Of a stretch of 64,000 nucleotides of DNA, positions 1-9,304 are shown piece by piece. The stretch spans positions 34,383-98,382 of the forward strand of contig NZ_VWWJ01000026.1 in assembly GCF_011753055.1 (NCBI RefSeq), given 5' to 3'. Under the pieces are notes generated by a model. It was not told the DNA's origin, searched no databases, and saw only the letters and a program-made list of their open reading frames with translations. The position numbers were made by a program, and so were the translations under genes. How positions within the stretch are numbered: position 1 is the first letter of the stretch; every line of letters starts with the position of its first letter. Source of the DNA: Burkholderia sp. Ax-1719. Its GTDB lineage: Bacteria > Pseudomonadota > Gammaproteobacteria > Burkholderiales > Burkholderiaceae.

Positions 1-1
1 G

Positions 2-181
2 CTCGAACTGACCTGCCAGTTGCTCGTCAACACCGATCTGCCAGTGGACAAGATCGCGCGTCGCAGCGGCATGCGCGATGGCGACCGTCTCTCGAAGGTC
101 TTCCGCAGCCGGCTGGGCGTGTCGCCCACCGAATATCGCAGCCGTCACCGCGTTCGGGTGGACGACGCGATTGGTCAATGA
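2..181 (+). CDS. AraC-type transcriptional regulator, C-terminal end (partial)
   Basis: The open frame enters from the left edge and stops at 181, leaving 59 residues. They match the second helix-turn-helix of AraC/XylS regulators: a helix ending in DKIARRSG, then a recognition helix leading into the family hallmark KVFRSRLGVSPTEYR. The ligand-binding part lies outside the window, so effector and targets cannot be judged. It is the last gene before the exopolysaccharide locus and on the same strand. A local regulatory role is possible but is only inference. Confidence 0.8.
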   Translation, partial: LELTCQLLVNTDLPVDKIARRSGMRDGDRLSKVFRSRLGVSPTEYRSRHRVRVDDAIGQ

Positions 182-368
182 GCGCCGCACTGGCGAACTC
201 ACCTGAATAGCGCGGTCCAGCGCTAACTGTACGTAACGCGCGGCGCAACGCCGTGCGAGGCGAAGACAGCACACGCATTCCATTTCGACGACGGGCGAGG
301 CGCCTGCGCGTAAGCGCAGCGCTGCCCCGGCGGTTTCAACTCGCTATACATGATAGGAGTACGAAGCG

Positions 369-1943
369 ATGGAAATCGATTACGGAAAAATCGCAAAGCC
401 CGTGGAAACCGCTCGTGCGGGATTCCAGGCGGCACCGGTGTTCGTGACCGTCGACGTACTCGATGTGAGTACGCCGGGCGCGCCGATGACACATGTGCCT
501 ACGCTGCGTATCGTGCCCGTGGTGCTGGCGGGCGGTGCGGGTACGCGACTGTGGCCGATGTCACGCGAGCAGTTCCCCAAGCAACTGATTGGCGTGATCG
601 GGCAGGACACGCTGCTGCAATCGACCATGCGCCGTCTGGACGGCTTCCCGACGCCGTGGGAGATCGTGCCCGAACCGATCGTCGTTTGCGGCGACGAGCA
701 TCGCTTCCTCACCGCCGAACAGACGCGCGCCGGCGGCGCGAAGGCTGCCATCATCGTCGAGCCGGAACGACGTGATACCGCGCCCGCGTTGACGTTGGCC
801 TGCGCCGCGGCATGTTCGCAAGGCAGCGACGCCATCGTCGTGGCGATGCCAGCCGATCATGCGATTGGCGATCTGGCGGCGTTCCAGCAAGCGGTTAGCC
901 GCGCTGCGCGTTACGCGGAGGCGGGCGCCATTGCCACGCTGGGCGTGCCGCCCACGCGGCCCGACACCGGCTTCGGCTATATCCGCCTGGGCAAGCCGCT
1001 CGAAGACGGCGCGCGCAATATCGCGGGCTTCGTCGAAAAGCCCGCTGCGGAACTGGCCGCGCACTATGTCGATACCGGCGATTACTGGTGGAACAGCGGC
1101 ATATTCGTTGTTCGCGCATCGGTCTGGCTGGACACGCTCCAGCATCTGCAACCCGCGATGCATGAGGCCTGTATGGCAGCCTATGTATCGGGTCAGCACG
1201 ACGGCGCGTTCTTCCGCCCGCATCGCGATTACTTCAAGACCTCGCCGTCCGACTCGATCGATTACGCCGTGATGGAGCGCCTGGGCACCGATCCGGCGCT
1301 TGCGCCTGGCGTGGTGGTGCCGCTCGATGCGGGCTGGTCCGATCTGGGCTCGTGGGACGCCGTGTGGGACGCGCTCGACAAAGACGTGGACGGCAATGTT
1401 GGGCGCGGCCGCGTGATGTTCGAGAACTCGACTTCGAGCCTCGCGCACTCCGAAGGGCGTCTGGTGGCCTGCGTGGGCGTGAGCAACGTGGTGGTGGTGG
1501 AAACCGACGACGCCGTGCTGGTGGCCGACCGGTCACAGGTGAAGGACGTCAAGGGCCTGGTGTCGAAGATCAAGGCGCTGCATGCGCCCGAGGCCAACAC
1601 GCACCGCAAGGTGCGCCGCCCCTGGGGCTATTACGACTCGATCGACAAGGGCGCGCGCTTCCAGGTCAAACGCATCGTCGTGCAGCCCGGCGCGCAGCTT
1701 TCGCTGCAACTGCATCACCACCGCGCGGAGCACTGGGTCGTGGTGAGCGGCACGGCGCTGGTCACACGCGGCGACGAGCAGTTCATGTTGAGCGAGAACG
1801 AGTCCACCTTCATTCCGATCGGCGTGCGCCATCGTCTGGAAAACCCCGGCAAATTGCCGCTCGAAATTATCGAAGTGCAATCGGGGGCCTATCTGGGCGA
1901 GGACGATATCGTGCGCTTCGATGACACCTACGGCCGGGCCTGA
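369..1943 (+). CDS. manC: Mannose-1-phosphate guanylyltransferase / mannose-6-phosphate isomerase
   Basis: This bifunctional cytosolic enzyme makes GDP-mannose. The N-terminal nucleotidyltransferase carries the pyrophosphorylase signature GGAGTRLWPMSREQFPKQ (residues 55-72) and a later FVEKP. The C-terminal cupin carries the type II phosphomannose isomerase motif QLHHHRAEHW (447-456). At 524 residues it is longer than most ManC proteins (about 470-480) because of about 40 extra N-terminal residues. That start is kept because AGGAG lies about ten bases upstream, while the internal Met40 (position 486) has no ribosome site. GDP-mannose feeds gmd and fcl downstream. In Burkholderia the BceA protein of cepacian synthesis has the same fused architecture. 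No phosphomannomutase gene is present here. Confidence 0.95.
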   Translation: MEIDYGKIAKPVETARAGFQAAPVFVTVDVLDVSTPGAPMTHVPTLRIVPVVLAGGAGTRLWPMSREQFPKQLIGVIGQDTLLQSTMRRLDGFPTPWEIVPEPIVVCGDEHRFLTAEQTRAGGAKAAIIVEPERRDTAPALTLACAAACSQGSDAIVVAMPADHAIGDLAAFQQAVSRAARYAEAGAIATLGVPPTRPDTGFGYIRLGKPLEDGARNIAGFVEKPAAELAAHYVDTGDYWWNSGIFVVRASVWLDTLQHLQPAMHEACMAAYVSGQHDGAFFRPHRDYFKTSPSDSIDYAVMERLGTDPALAPGVVVPLDAGWSDLGSWDAVWDALDKDVDGNVGRGRVMFENSTSSLAHSEGRLVACVGVSNVVVVETDDAVLVADRSQVKDVKGLVSKIKALHAPEANTHRKVRRPWGYYDSIDKGARFQVKRIVVQPGAQLSLQLHHHRAEHWVVVSGTALVTRGDEQFMLSENESTFIPIGVRHRLENPGKLPLEIIEVQSGAYLGEDDIVRFDDTYGRA

Positions 1944-2000
1944 ATGCACCCGAGCAGGCAATGAGCGCATTCGTTGCGCTCGCAACTGGAGAGTCGGGCC

Positions 2001-3428
2001 ATGAGTACCATCGAGTTCGTGCCGGAATCCCCGGCCTCGTTCGGCGGCGTGCAAGGCGTACTGGCGCGCGTGCTGGACGTCACGCTGATCGTCGTCTGCG
2101 CGCGGCTCGCCACGAGCCTGCACGCCACCGATAGCATCTCGCAGGGTGTGGAGGGCGCGTTCGCCCTGTTCGCCTGTGCGTTCACGCTGGCGGTGTTTCC
2201 CGTGTTCGGCGTGTATCAATCGTGGCGCGGCCGTTCGATTCTGCGGCTTGTTTCGCAGGTCGTGCTGGCGTGGATGGTGGTGGACGTCTGCGCACTGGTG
2301 ATGATGTTCGCGGTCCATCGCGCCGATGCCGTCTCGCGCCTGTGGTTTAGCTGGTGGATCGGCTACACGGCAGTGGCGATGGTCGGGGCGCGGCTGATCG
2401 TGCGCGCGGCGCTGTCGCGTGCGCGTCATGCAGGCATGAACCTGCGCAACGTGGCGATCGTGGGCTGCGGCGAGCACTGCCAGCATATCGTCGAGCGTAT
2501 CCAGCAGGCGCCCGCCACGGGCTTTCGCGCCATGGCGGCCTACGATGCGAAGCCTGCGGGTGGCGCTTCGATCATCGGCGTGCCGGCCTTCGCAGGCCCG
2601 GATCACTTCGCGAGTTTCGTCGATTTCGTGCGACGTAACGGCATTCAGGAAGTGTGGCTCGCGCTGCCGCTATGCGAGGAGCAGGCGATTCTGCAATGCG
2701 TGAATGCGTTTCGCGACGACCTGGTGAACGTGCGCTTCATTCCGGACGTGCGCAGCATGGCGCTGTTCGGCAGCGCCATGATCGATCTCATCGGCATGCC
2801 GGCGATGAATCTGGTCGCCTCGCCCATGCCTGCTCATGCGCTTGCGAAGAAAGAGATTTTCGACCGCGTATTCGCGGCAGCAGCGCTGTTCGCCTTGCTG
2901 CCTGTGTTTATCGCGGTGGGGATTGCCGTGAAGCTTTCTTCGACGGGACCGGTGTTCTTTACGCAAAAGCGCATGGGCGCCGATGGCCGCGTATTTCGCA
3001 TCTACAAGTTCCGCACCATGCGCCAGCACACCGAAGTAGCGGGCCAGGTCGTGCAGGCCACACGCAACGACTCGCGCATCACCAGGATCGGCGGCATTCT
3101 GCGCCGCACGAGCATGGATGAACTGCCGCAGTTCTACAACGTGCTGCGCGGTGAAATGTCCGTGGTCGGCCCGCGTCCGCACGCGATCGAGCACGACGAA
3201 CTCTATCGCAAGGTCGTCAACGGCTATATCCATCGCTACCGCATCAAGCCCGGCATCACGGGCTGGGCGCAGGTGAATGGCTATCGCGGCGAGACCGATC
3301 GCGTGGAAAAGATGGAGCGCCGCGTCGAGCACGATCTCTACTACCTTCACCACTGGTCGTTTGCGCTCGACATGCGCATCGTGGCGGCCACCGTTCTCAA
3401 GGGGCTCGTGCATCGCAACGCGTATTGA
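2001..3428 (+). CDS. wcaJ: Undecaprenyl-phosphate sugar phosphotransferase (WcaJ/BceB type)
   Basis: A polyprenyl-phosphate sugar-1-phosphate transferase that starts the repeat unit on the inner membrane by moving a sugar phosphate, probably glucose, from UDP-sugar to undecaprenyl phosphate. About four hydrophobic N-terminal segments and a central Rossmann-like part precede the bacterial sugar transferase domain. That domain has its own membrane-dipping helix, KFRTM, DELPQFYNVLRGEMSVVGPRP and KPGITGWAQVNG. The start at 2001 has GGAG nine bases upstream and is preferred over 1974, which has none, giving 475 residues. It lies 57 bases after manC and clearly in the same operon. Sugar specificity is inferred from the WcaJ-like length and context. 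Confidence 0.92.
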   Translation: MSTIEFVPESPASFGGVQGVLARVLDVTLIVVCARLATSLHATDSISQGVEGAFALFACAFTLAVFPVFGVYQSWRGRSILRLVSQVVLAWMVVDVCALVMMFAVHRADAVSRLWFSWWIGYTAVAMVGARLIVRAALSRARHAGMNLRNVAIVGCGEHCQHIVERIQQAPATGFRAMAAYDAKPAGGASIIGVPAFAGPDHFASFVDFVRRNGIQEVWLALPLCEEQAILQCVNAFRDDLVNVRFIPDVRSMALFGSAMIDLIGMPAMNLVASPMPAHALAKKEIFDRVFAAAALFALLPVFIAVGIAVKLSSTGPVFFTQKRMGADGRVFRIYKFRTMRQHTEVAGQVVQATRNDSRITRIGGILRRTSMDELPQFYNVLRGEMSVVGPRPHAIEHDELYRKVVNGYIHRYRIKPGITGWAQVNGYRGETDRVEKMERRVEHDLYYLHHWSFALDMRIVAATVLKGLVHRNAY

Positions 3429-3538
3429 TCGCGCCTTCATGGTTGCAGCGATCGGGAAATGGCGGGCGCGGGGGGAAATCGCGTCTGATCCGGGGTCTTC
3501 GATCGTTGTCCTGAGTTTCCTCTCAACGTTGGGGAAGA

Positions 3539-4807
3539 ATGATCGTGTTCATCCAGATGCTGGAAGGGTTTATCGTTGCCGTCATCCTGCACGCGTGCCA
3601 AAGAGCACGCGGCGCGATGCGCGCGGCGCGCCGCGTTTTACGTCGTTCAATGCTGTCTCGCCGCCTGGGCCGCGGCGGACTGGCGGCGCTCATTGCCATT
3701 CTCGCGCTTGCGGGCGCACTCGCGGGCTGCTCGACCGCGCCGGGTATGCGGATGTCGCAACCCGCCACCTTGCCGACCGGCGAGGGCACGGATAACGATG
3801 CCGCACAGGCTCAGGAGCAGATTCCCATCACCGAAATCAATCTGCGGCTGATCCAGCAATTGCGCGCGGCCGCCGCGCCGGACAACACCTGGACGATGCT
3901 CGAAGCCTCCAGCCAGCCCGCGCATTACACGCTGGGCGCGGGCGACGTGCTCGACATTACCGTCTGGGATCACCCGGAGCTGATCGCCGCGCAAAGCGGT
4001 CAGGCCAATAGCGTGTCGGCGCAACGCTCGGCGGATCCGGCACCCGGCTTCGTGATTGATCAGGATGGCTATCTACAGTTTCCATACGTCGGCCGCGAGC
4101 ATGTGGCGGGCATGCATATCGAAGACGTGCAGCGTCTCGTGCAAACGCGGCTCTCCGAGGTCTACCAGAAGCCGCAGGTGACGGTGCGCATCGTTTCATA
4201 TCGCTCCAAGCAGATCTATGTGGACGGTGAAGTGCAGTCGCCCGGTTCGCTCGCTATCAACGACGTGCCGATGACGCTCTATCAGGCCGTCGCGCGTGCG
4301 GGCGGCTTCACGAAGAACGCCGATCAAAGCCAGATGGTGCTGGTGCGCGACGGCAAGTCGTATCGGCTCGATCTGCCCGCCATGCTCGCTCGCAACGAAA
4401 ACCCCGCGAGCATCCGCCTCCTCAACGGCGATCTGCTGCGTGTGGTGGCGCGAGAAGATAACGGCGTCTACGTGATGGGCGAAGTGTCGAAGCCCGTGAC
4501 GGCGGTGCCCATGCGCAACGGCAAGCTGATGCTGAGCGACGCGATTTCGCAGGCGGGCAGCATCGATTCGAATACCGCCGATCCGCAGCAACTCTATGTG
4601 ATTCGCGGCGCGGAAGGCACCCAGCCGCAGGTCTATCACCTCGACGCGCGCTCGCCGGTGTCGATGATTCTCGCCAACCAGTTCCAGCTGCAATCGAACG
4701 ATGTCGTCTATGTCGACAGCAACGGGCTCGTACGCCTTTCGCGCGTGCTGAATCTCCTTCTACCGGCCATTAACGCGGGCCTTACCGCAGCGGTGTTGAC
4801 GAAATGA
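3539..4807 (+). CDS. wza: Wza-type polysaccharide export outer-membrane lipoprotein
   Basis: An outer-membrane polysaccharide exporter subunit (OPX/Wza family), which forms the channel through which polymer leaves the cell together with Wzc. A hydrophobic signal segment ends in a lipobox LAGC (Cys64 from this start). It is followed by the Poly_export domain (YTLGAGDVLDITVWDHPEL) and soluble SLBB-type repeats (INDVPMTLYQAVARAGGF). The start is uncertain. 3539 has GGGGAAG just upstream but puts 63 residues before the lipid Cys, whereas Met38 (position 3650) would give a normal 26-residue lipoprotein signal yet lacks a clear ribosome site. The gene overlaps wzc by ATGA. Confidence 0.92.
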   Translation: MIVFIQMLEGFIVAVILHACQRARGAMRAARRVLRRSMLSRRLGRGGLAALIAILALAGALAGCSTAPGMRMSQPATLPTGEGTDNDAAQAQEQIPITEINLRLIQQLRAAAAPDNTWTMLEASSQPAHYTLGAGDVLDITVWDHPELIAAQSGQANSVSAQRSADPAPGFVIDQDGYLQFPYVGREHVAGMHIEDVQRLVQTRLSEVYQKPQVTVRIVSYRSKQIYVDGEVQSPGSLAINDVPMTLYQAVARAGGFTKNADQSQMVLVRDGKSYRLDLPAMLARNENPASIRLLNGDLLRVVAREDNGVYVMGEVSKPVTAVPMRNGKLMLSDAISQAGSIDSNTADPQQLYVIRGAEGTQPQVYHLDARSPVSMILANQFQLQSNDVVYVDSNGLVRLSRVLNLLLPAINAGLTAAVLTK

Positions 4808-7071
4808 ACGCACCTACTCCTCGCCTCGTTCGAGAGCCCGCTGCCGAACACCTGAGCGCCGTGCCGCCGGTGGAAACGCAGCCGCTCGCCGCGCAAATGG
4901 ATGTGCCGCTATCGATGTGGTTTTCGCGCATCGCGGAAAGCTGGCGCCTGATTCTCGCGATGACCGTGCTCGCCTTGCTGCTGGGCGGTCTCTATGCCTT
5001 CGTCGCGACGCCTGTGTACGAAGCGCAGTCGCTGATCCAGATTCTCGACAACGAGTTGTCGTCGAAAGACCGCGATTCGCTGGGCGAGCTGGCTTCGATC
5101 TTCGACAGGAGCGGGACGGCCGCGGCTGAAATCGAGTTGCTGCGCTCGGATCTCGTGGTCGGCCAGGCCGTTTCGCGGCTGCATCTGGATATCGATGTGC
5201 AGCCACATTACTTTCCACTGATCGGCGCGGCGCTCGCACGGCATGTGCCGGCCGGCGAGCTTGCGCCGCCCCGCTTCGGTCTCTCGCAATACGCGTGGGG
5301 CGGCGAGCAGGTGGCGATCAGCGCGCTCGATCTGCCGCCGCGTTTGATGCGCGAAGGCGTGGTGCTGGTCGCGCAGGGCGGCAATGCGTACAGCCTCGTC
5401 ACGAAGGGCGGACAGCTCGTGCTCAATGGCCGTGCGGGCACGACGGCGACTGCGCAATTCGGCGGCGATACGGTGACGATGCGCGTGGATACGCTCGTGG
5501 CACGCCCGGGCGCGCAGTTCGGCGTGAGCAAGGTGTCGCTCGAACATGCCACTGGCGAGTTGCAGAGTCATCTCACGGTGGCGGAAAGGGCCAAGCAGTC
5601 AGGCATGATCGGTGTGAGTCTGCATGGCAACGACGCCGCGCGCACGGCGCTCATCCTCAACACGATCACCGAGCAATACGTCAAACAGAACATCGATAGC
5701 CGCTCCGGCGAAGCCGAGCATACGCTCGCTTTCCTGGAGCAGCAGTTGCCGCAACTGCGCGCGGAACTCGAAGACGCCGAAGAGAAGTACAACCGCTTTC
5801 GCAATGAAAACGGCTCGGTCGATTTGAGCGAGGAAAGCCGTCTGCTGCTGCAACAGGTGGTGGACGACAAGACCAAGCTCGTCGACCTCCAGCAGCAGCG
5901 CGACGAGATGATCCAGCGCTTCACGCCGAAGCACCCGGCGGTCGCCGCGCTCGACGCGCAGATGGGCACGCTGCGGCAGCAGATGGCCGATCTCTCCGCG
6001 CGCGTGGAGAAGATGCCCGACACCGAGCAGAACGCGCTGCGCCTGATGCGCGACGTGCGCGTGGACACGCAGCTCTATACCAATCTGCTCAACAACGCCC
6101 AGCAGTTGCGTGTGGTGAAGGCCGGGCAGGTGGGCAGCGTGCGCGTGGTCGATCACGCGTCCACGCCTGAATATCCGGTGCGGCCGAATCGCTCCGTGAT
6201 TCTGCTGTTCTCCGCTTTGCTGGGCGTGCTCGTCGGCGTGGGCATCGCGCTGTGTCGCAAGATGGTGTTTGGCGGCGTGGAGAACTCGAAGGAGATCGAG
6301 CATGTTATCGGCGTGCCGGTCTATGCGGTGGTGCCGCGCAGCCCGGCGCAACTGAAGATCTACGAAGCGATGAAGCGCGGCACGCGCGCCCAGCACGTGC
6401 TCGCCGGTTGCGCGGCGCACGATGTGGCGATCGAAGGCATCCGTAATCTGCGCACCGCCATGCAGTTCGGACTGCTTGCGGCCAGCAACAATATCGTCGC
6501 GATCACGGGGCCACGCAACAAGGTCGGCAAGTCGTTCGTTTCAGTGAACTTTGCCGCCGTGCTCGCGCTGGGCGGCAAGCGCACCGTCATCGTCGACGGC
6601 GATATGCGGCGCGGCGATATTCACGAGTATCTCAACATCCGCCGCCGGCCTGGTCTTTCCGATGTGATCGCGGGCGCGGATCTCGATAGCGCGCTGATCC
6701 GCAACGTGCTGCCGGGGCTCGACGCGCTGCCGCAAGGCACCGTGCCGCCCAATCCTTCCGAATTGCTGATGAGCGAGCGCTTTCGTTCGCTGCTGGACGA
6801 GCTTTCTGCGCGCTACGACGTGGTGCTGATCGATACGCCGCCGGTGCTGGCCGTGACCGATGCCGCGCTGATCGCACGCCGGGCGGGCGCGACGCTGCTG
6901 GTCTGCCGTCATGGCCGCGATGCCTTGTCCGGTATCGGCGAAACGGTGCGGCGACTGCGTCATGGCGGCATTGCCGTGAAGGGCGTGGTGCTCACCGACG
7001 TGCCGCGCGGCCCCTTCGGCTACGGATCGAATTTCCCCACCTACGCGGCGGATGCCGTGGAATTGCACTGA
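4804..7071 (+). CDS. wzc: Wzc-type tyrosine autokinase / polysaccharide co-polymerase
   Basis: An inner-membrane BY-kinase that controls polymerisation and export with Wza. It has a Wzz domain flanked by two transmembrane helices (about residues 49-67 and 462-482), with a periplasmic coiled-coil between them. The cytoplasmic kinase has Walker A GPRNKVGKS (Lys576), Walker A' VIVDGDMRRG and Walker B VLIDTPP. The C-terminal tail is unusual: it holds only two tyrosines in the last ~16 residues, whereas E. coli Wzc has a cluster of about seven. No low-molecular-weight phosphatase (Wzb/BceD) is encoded next to it. Length (755) is slightly above the usual ~720-740. It overlaps wza by four bases. Confidence 0.93.
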   Translation: MNAPTPRLVREPAAEHLSAVPPVETQPLAAQMDVPLSMWFSRIAESWRLILAMTVLALLLGGLYAFVATPVYEAQSLIQILDNELSSKDRDSLGELASIFDRSGTAAAEIELLRSDLVVGQAVSRLHLDIDVQPHYFPLIGAALARHVPAGELAPPRFGLSQYAWGGEQVAISALDLPPRLMREGVVLVAQGGNAYSLVTKGGQLVLNGRAGTTATAQFGGDTVTMRVDTLVARPGAQFGVSKVSLEHATGELQSHLTVAERAKQSGMIGVSLHGNDAARTALILNTITEQYVKQNIDSRSGEAEHTLAFLEQQLPQLRAELEDAEEKYNRFRNENGSVDLSEESRLLLQQVVDDKTKLVDLQQQRDEMIQRFTPKHPAVAALDAQMGTLRQQMADLSARVEKMPDTEQNALRLMRDVRVDTQLYTNLLNNAQQLRVVKAGQVGSVRVVDHASTPEYPVRPNRSVILLFSALLGVLVGVGIALCRKMVFGGVENSKEIEHVIGVPVYAVVPRSPAQLKIYEAMKRGTRAQHVLAGCAAHDVAIEGIRNLRTAMQFGLLAASNNIVAITGPRNKVGKSFVSVNFAAVLALGGKRTVIVDGDMRRGDIHEYLNIRRRPGLSDVIAGADLDSALIRNVLPGLDALPQGTVPPNPSELLMSERFRSLLDELSARYDVVLIDTPPVLAVTDAALIARRAGATLLVCRHGRDALSGIGETVRRLRHGGIAVKGVVLTDVPRGPFGYGSNFPTYAADAVELH

Positions 7072-7115
7072 AATCACACCGCACGGGACGTGCGCGCACA
7101 CTGGAGAGCGCCATC

Positions 7116-8231
7116 ATGGAACGCAAGGTTGCACTGGTCACGGGCATTACGGGGCAGGACGGTTCCTATCTCGCGGAACTGTTGCTCGACAAGGGTTATG
7201 AGGTTCATGGCGTGAAGCGCCGCGCCTCGCTGTTCAATACTGACCGCATCGACCATCTCTATCAAGACCCGCATCAGAAGGGCCGCAACTTCGTGCTGCA
7301 TCACGGCGACCTGACTGATTCGACCAACCTCATTCGCATCATCCAGACGGTGCGCCCAACGGAAATCTACAATCTCGCGGCGCAGAGCCACGTGGCGGTG
7401 TCGTTCGAAGAACCTGAATACACGGCCAATGCCGATGGTCTGGGCACGCTGCGCATTCTGGAGGCCATCCGTATCCTTGGCATGACTAAGGAAACGCGCT
7501 TCTATCAGGCATCGACGTCGGAATTATACGGTCTCGTGCAGGAAATCCCGCAGACTGAGCGCACGCCGTTCTATCCGCGCAGCCCGTATGCGGTGGCCAA
7601 GCTGTACGCCTACTGGATCACGGTGAACTACCGCGAAGCCTATGGCATGTACGCCTGCAACGGCATTCTCTTCAATCACGAAAGCCCGAATCGCGGCGAA
7701 ACCTTCGTCACGCGCAAGATCACGCGCGCCATTGCCCGCATCAAGCTGGGCCTGCAGAAGACGCTCTATCTGGGCAACCTCGACGCCAAGCGCGACTGGG
7801 GTCATGCGCGCGATTACGTGCAGATGCAGTGGCTGATGCTCCAGCAAGAACATCCCGAGGATTTCGTGATCGCCACGGGCGTGCAGTATCGCGTGCGCGA
7901 TTTCGTCGACGCGGCGGCGACGGAGATGGGTATCGAGATCGCATGGAGCGGTGAAGGTGCGCAGGAAATCGGTACGGTGGCCAGCGTGCGCGACGGCAAG
8001 CACGTGACGCCAGGCGACGTGATCGTGCGTATCGATCCGCGCTATTACCGTCCGACCGAAGTGGAAACGCTGCTGGGCGATCCTACCAAGGCCAAAGAGA
8101 AACTGGGCTGGGAGCCGACCACGAGCTTCGAGCAACTGGTGAAGGAAATGGTCTGGTCCGATTACGAGCTGGCCGGGCGCGATGAACTGGTGAAAGAGCA
8201 CGGTTACGTCGCCTACGACTATCACGAATGA
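7116..8231 (+). CDS. gmd: GDP-mannose 4,6-dehydratase
   Basis: A short-chain dehydrogenase/reductase that converts GDP-D-mannose to GDP-4-keto-6-deoxymannose, the first committed step to GDP-fucose or GDP-rhamnose. It has the NADP-binding motif TGITGQDGSYL (9-19) and the RR pair at 35-36 that follows the second strand. The catalytic set Thr134/Glu136 and Tyr158-x3-Lys162 sits two residues off the E. coli numbering. Length (371) is normal. GGAG lies upstream. It is the first of two GDP-fucose genes and draws substrate from the manC product. Confidence 0.96.
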   Translation: MERKVALVTGITGQDGSYLAELLLDKGYEVHGVKRRASLFNTDRIDHLYQDPHQKGRNFVLHHGDLTDSTNLIRIIQTVRPTEIYNLAAQSHVAVSFEEPEYTANADGLGTLRILEAIRILGMTKETRFYQASTSELYGLVQEIPQTERTPFYPRSPYAVAKLYAYWITVNYREAYGMYACNGILFNHESPNRGETFVTRKITRAIARIKLGLQKTLYLGNLDAKRDWGHARDYVQMQWLMLQQEHPEDFVIATGVQYRVRDFVDAAATEMGIEIAWSGEGAQEIGTVASVRDGKHVTPGDVIVRIDPRYYRPTEVETLLGDPTKAKEKLGWEPTTSFEQLVKEMVWSDYELAGRDELVKEHGYVAYDYHE

Positions 8232-8273
8232 GTGCGAGTGATAACGAATCACTGCAAGAGCAAGGAGCGGATC

Positions 8274-9284
8274 ATGGAGAACAAACGCAAGCGCGTGTAC
8301 ATCGCGGGCCATCGTGGCATGGTCGGCGCAGCCATCGCGCGCATTCTGGCGATGCGGCCCGACGTCGAACTCATCACGCGTACGCACGCTGAGCTGGATC
8401 TGACGAGCCAGGAGGCGGTGCGGGCCTTCTTTCGCGACGAATCGATCGATGAGGTCTATCTCGCCGCGGCGAAAGTGGGCGGTATCTTCGCCAACGATCA
8501 CTATCCCGCCGACTTCATCTATCAGAACCTGATGATCGAAGCGAACGTGATTCACGAAGCGTGGCGCGCGGGTGTGCAGCGCCTGCTGTTTCTTGGTTCC
8601 AGCTGCATTTATCCGAAGTTCGCGGAGCAGCCCATCGACGAAGGCGCGTTGCTGAGCGGCAAACTCGAACCGACCAATGAGCCGTATGCGATTGCCAAGA
8701 TCGCGGGGATCAAGCTGTGCGAGAGCTATAACCGCCAGTTCGGCGAGTCGCACGGCACCGATTATCGCAGCGTGATGCCGACCAATCTCTACGGACCCGG
8801 CGACAACTACAGCCAGCAGACGAGCCACGTGGTGCCAGCGCTGATCCGCCGCTTTCACGAAGCACGCAGCAAGGGCGATCGCGCGGTGCAGGTGTGGGGA
8901 TCGGGCCGTCCGCGCCGTGAATTCCTCTATGTCGACGATATGGCGGCCGCGAGCGTCTATGTGATGGAAATGGATCGTGCGCTCTATGGGCAATGCACCG
9001 CGCCGATGCAAAGCCATATCAACGTGGGCTTTGGCAGCGATGTGACGATCGCCGAACTCGCGCAGACGATTGCGGGCGTGGTCGATTACGACGGCGAGGT
9101 GCAGTTCGACGCCTCGATGCCGGATGGCACGCCGCGCAAGCTGATGAACAGCGCACGCCTGCGCGCGCTCGGCTGGCAGCCGACCGTCGCGCTGGTGGAT
9201 GGTCTCGCACGCGCCTATCACGCGTTCCTTGGCGCTCACGAAACGCACGACGCGCTGCCCGTGCGCGGTCTGGTGAGTGCCTGA
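8274..9284 (+). CDS. fcl: GDP-L-fucose synthase
   Basis: This bifunctional epimerase/reductase turns GDP-4-keto-6-deoxymannose into GDP-L-fucose using NADPH. The nucleotide motif GHRGMVGAAI is at 12-21. Catalytic residues fit E. coli Fcl: Ser109 and Cys111 in GSSCIYP, and Tyr138-x3-Lys142 in YAIAK. The start at 8274 is chosen because AAGGAG sits at the right distance; the upstream in-frame ATG at 8232 abuts the gmd stop and lacks such a site. The protein is 336 residues, close to the family norm. Its presence next to gmd makes L-fucose a predicted component of the polymer. Confidence 0.95.
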   Translation: MENKRKRVYIAGHRGMVGAAIARILAMRPDVELITRTHAELDLTSQEAVRAFFRDESIDEVYLAAAKVGGIFANDHYPADFIYQNLMIEANVIHEAWRAGVQRLLFLGSSCIYPKFAEQPIDEGALLSGKLEPTNEPYAIAKIAGIKLCESYNRQFGESHGTDYRSVMPTNLYGPGDNYSQQTSHVVPALIRRFHEARSKGDRAVQVWGSGRPRREFLYVDDMAAASVYVMEMDRALYGQCTAPMQSHINVGFGSDVTIAELAQTIAGVVDYDGEVQFDASMPDGTPRKLMNSARLRALGWQPTVALVDGLARAYHAFLGAHETHDALPVRGLVSA

Positions 9285-9304
9285 ATCCGACGAATGCCAC
9301 GCAT

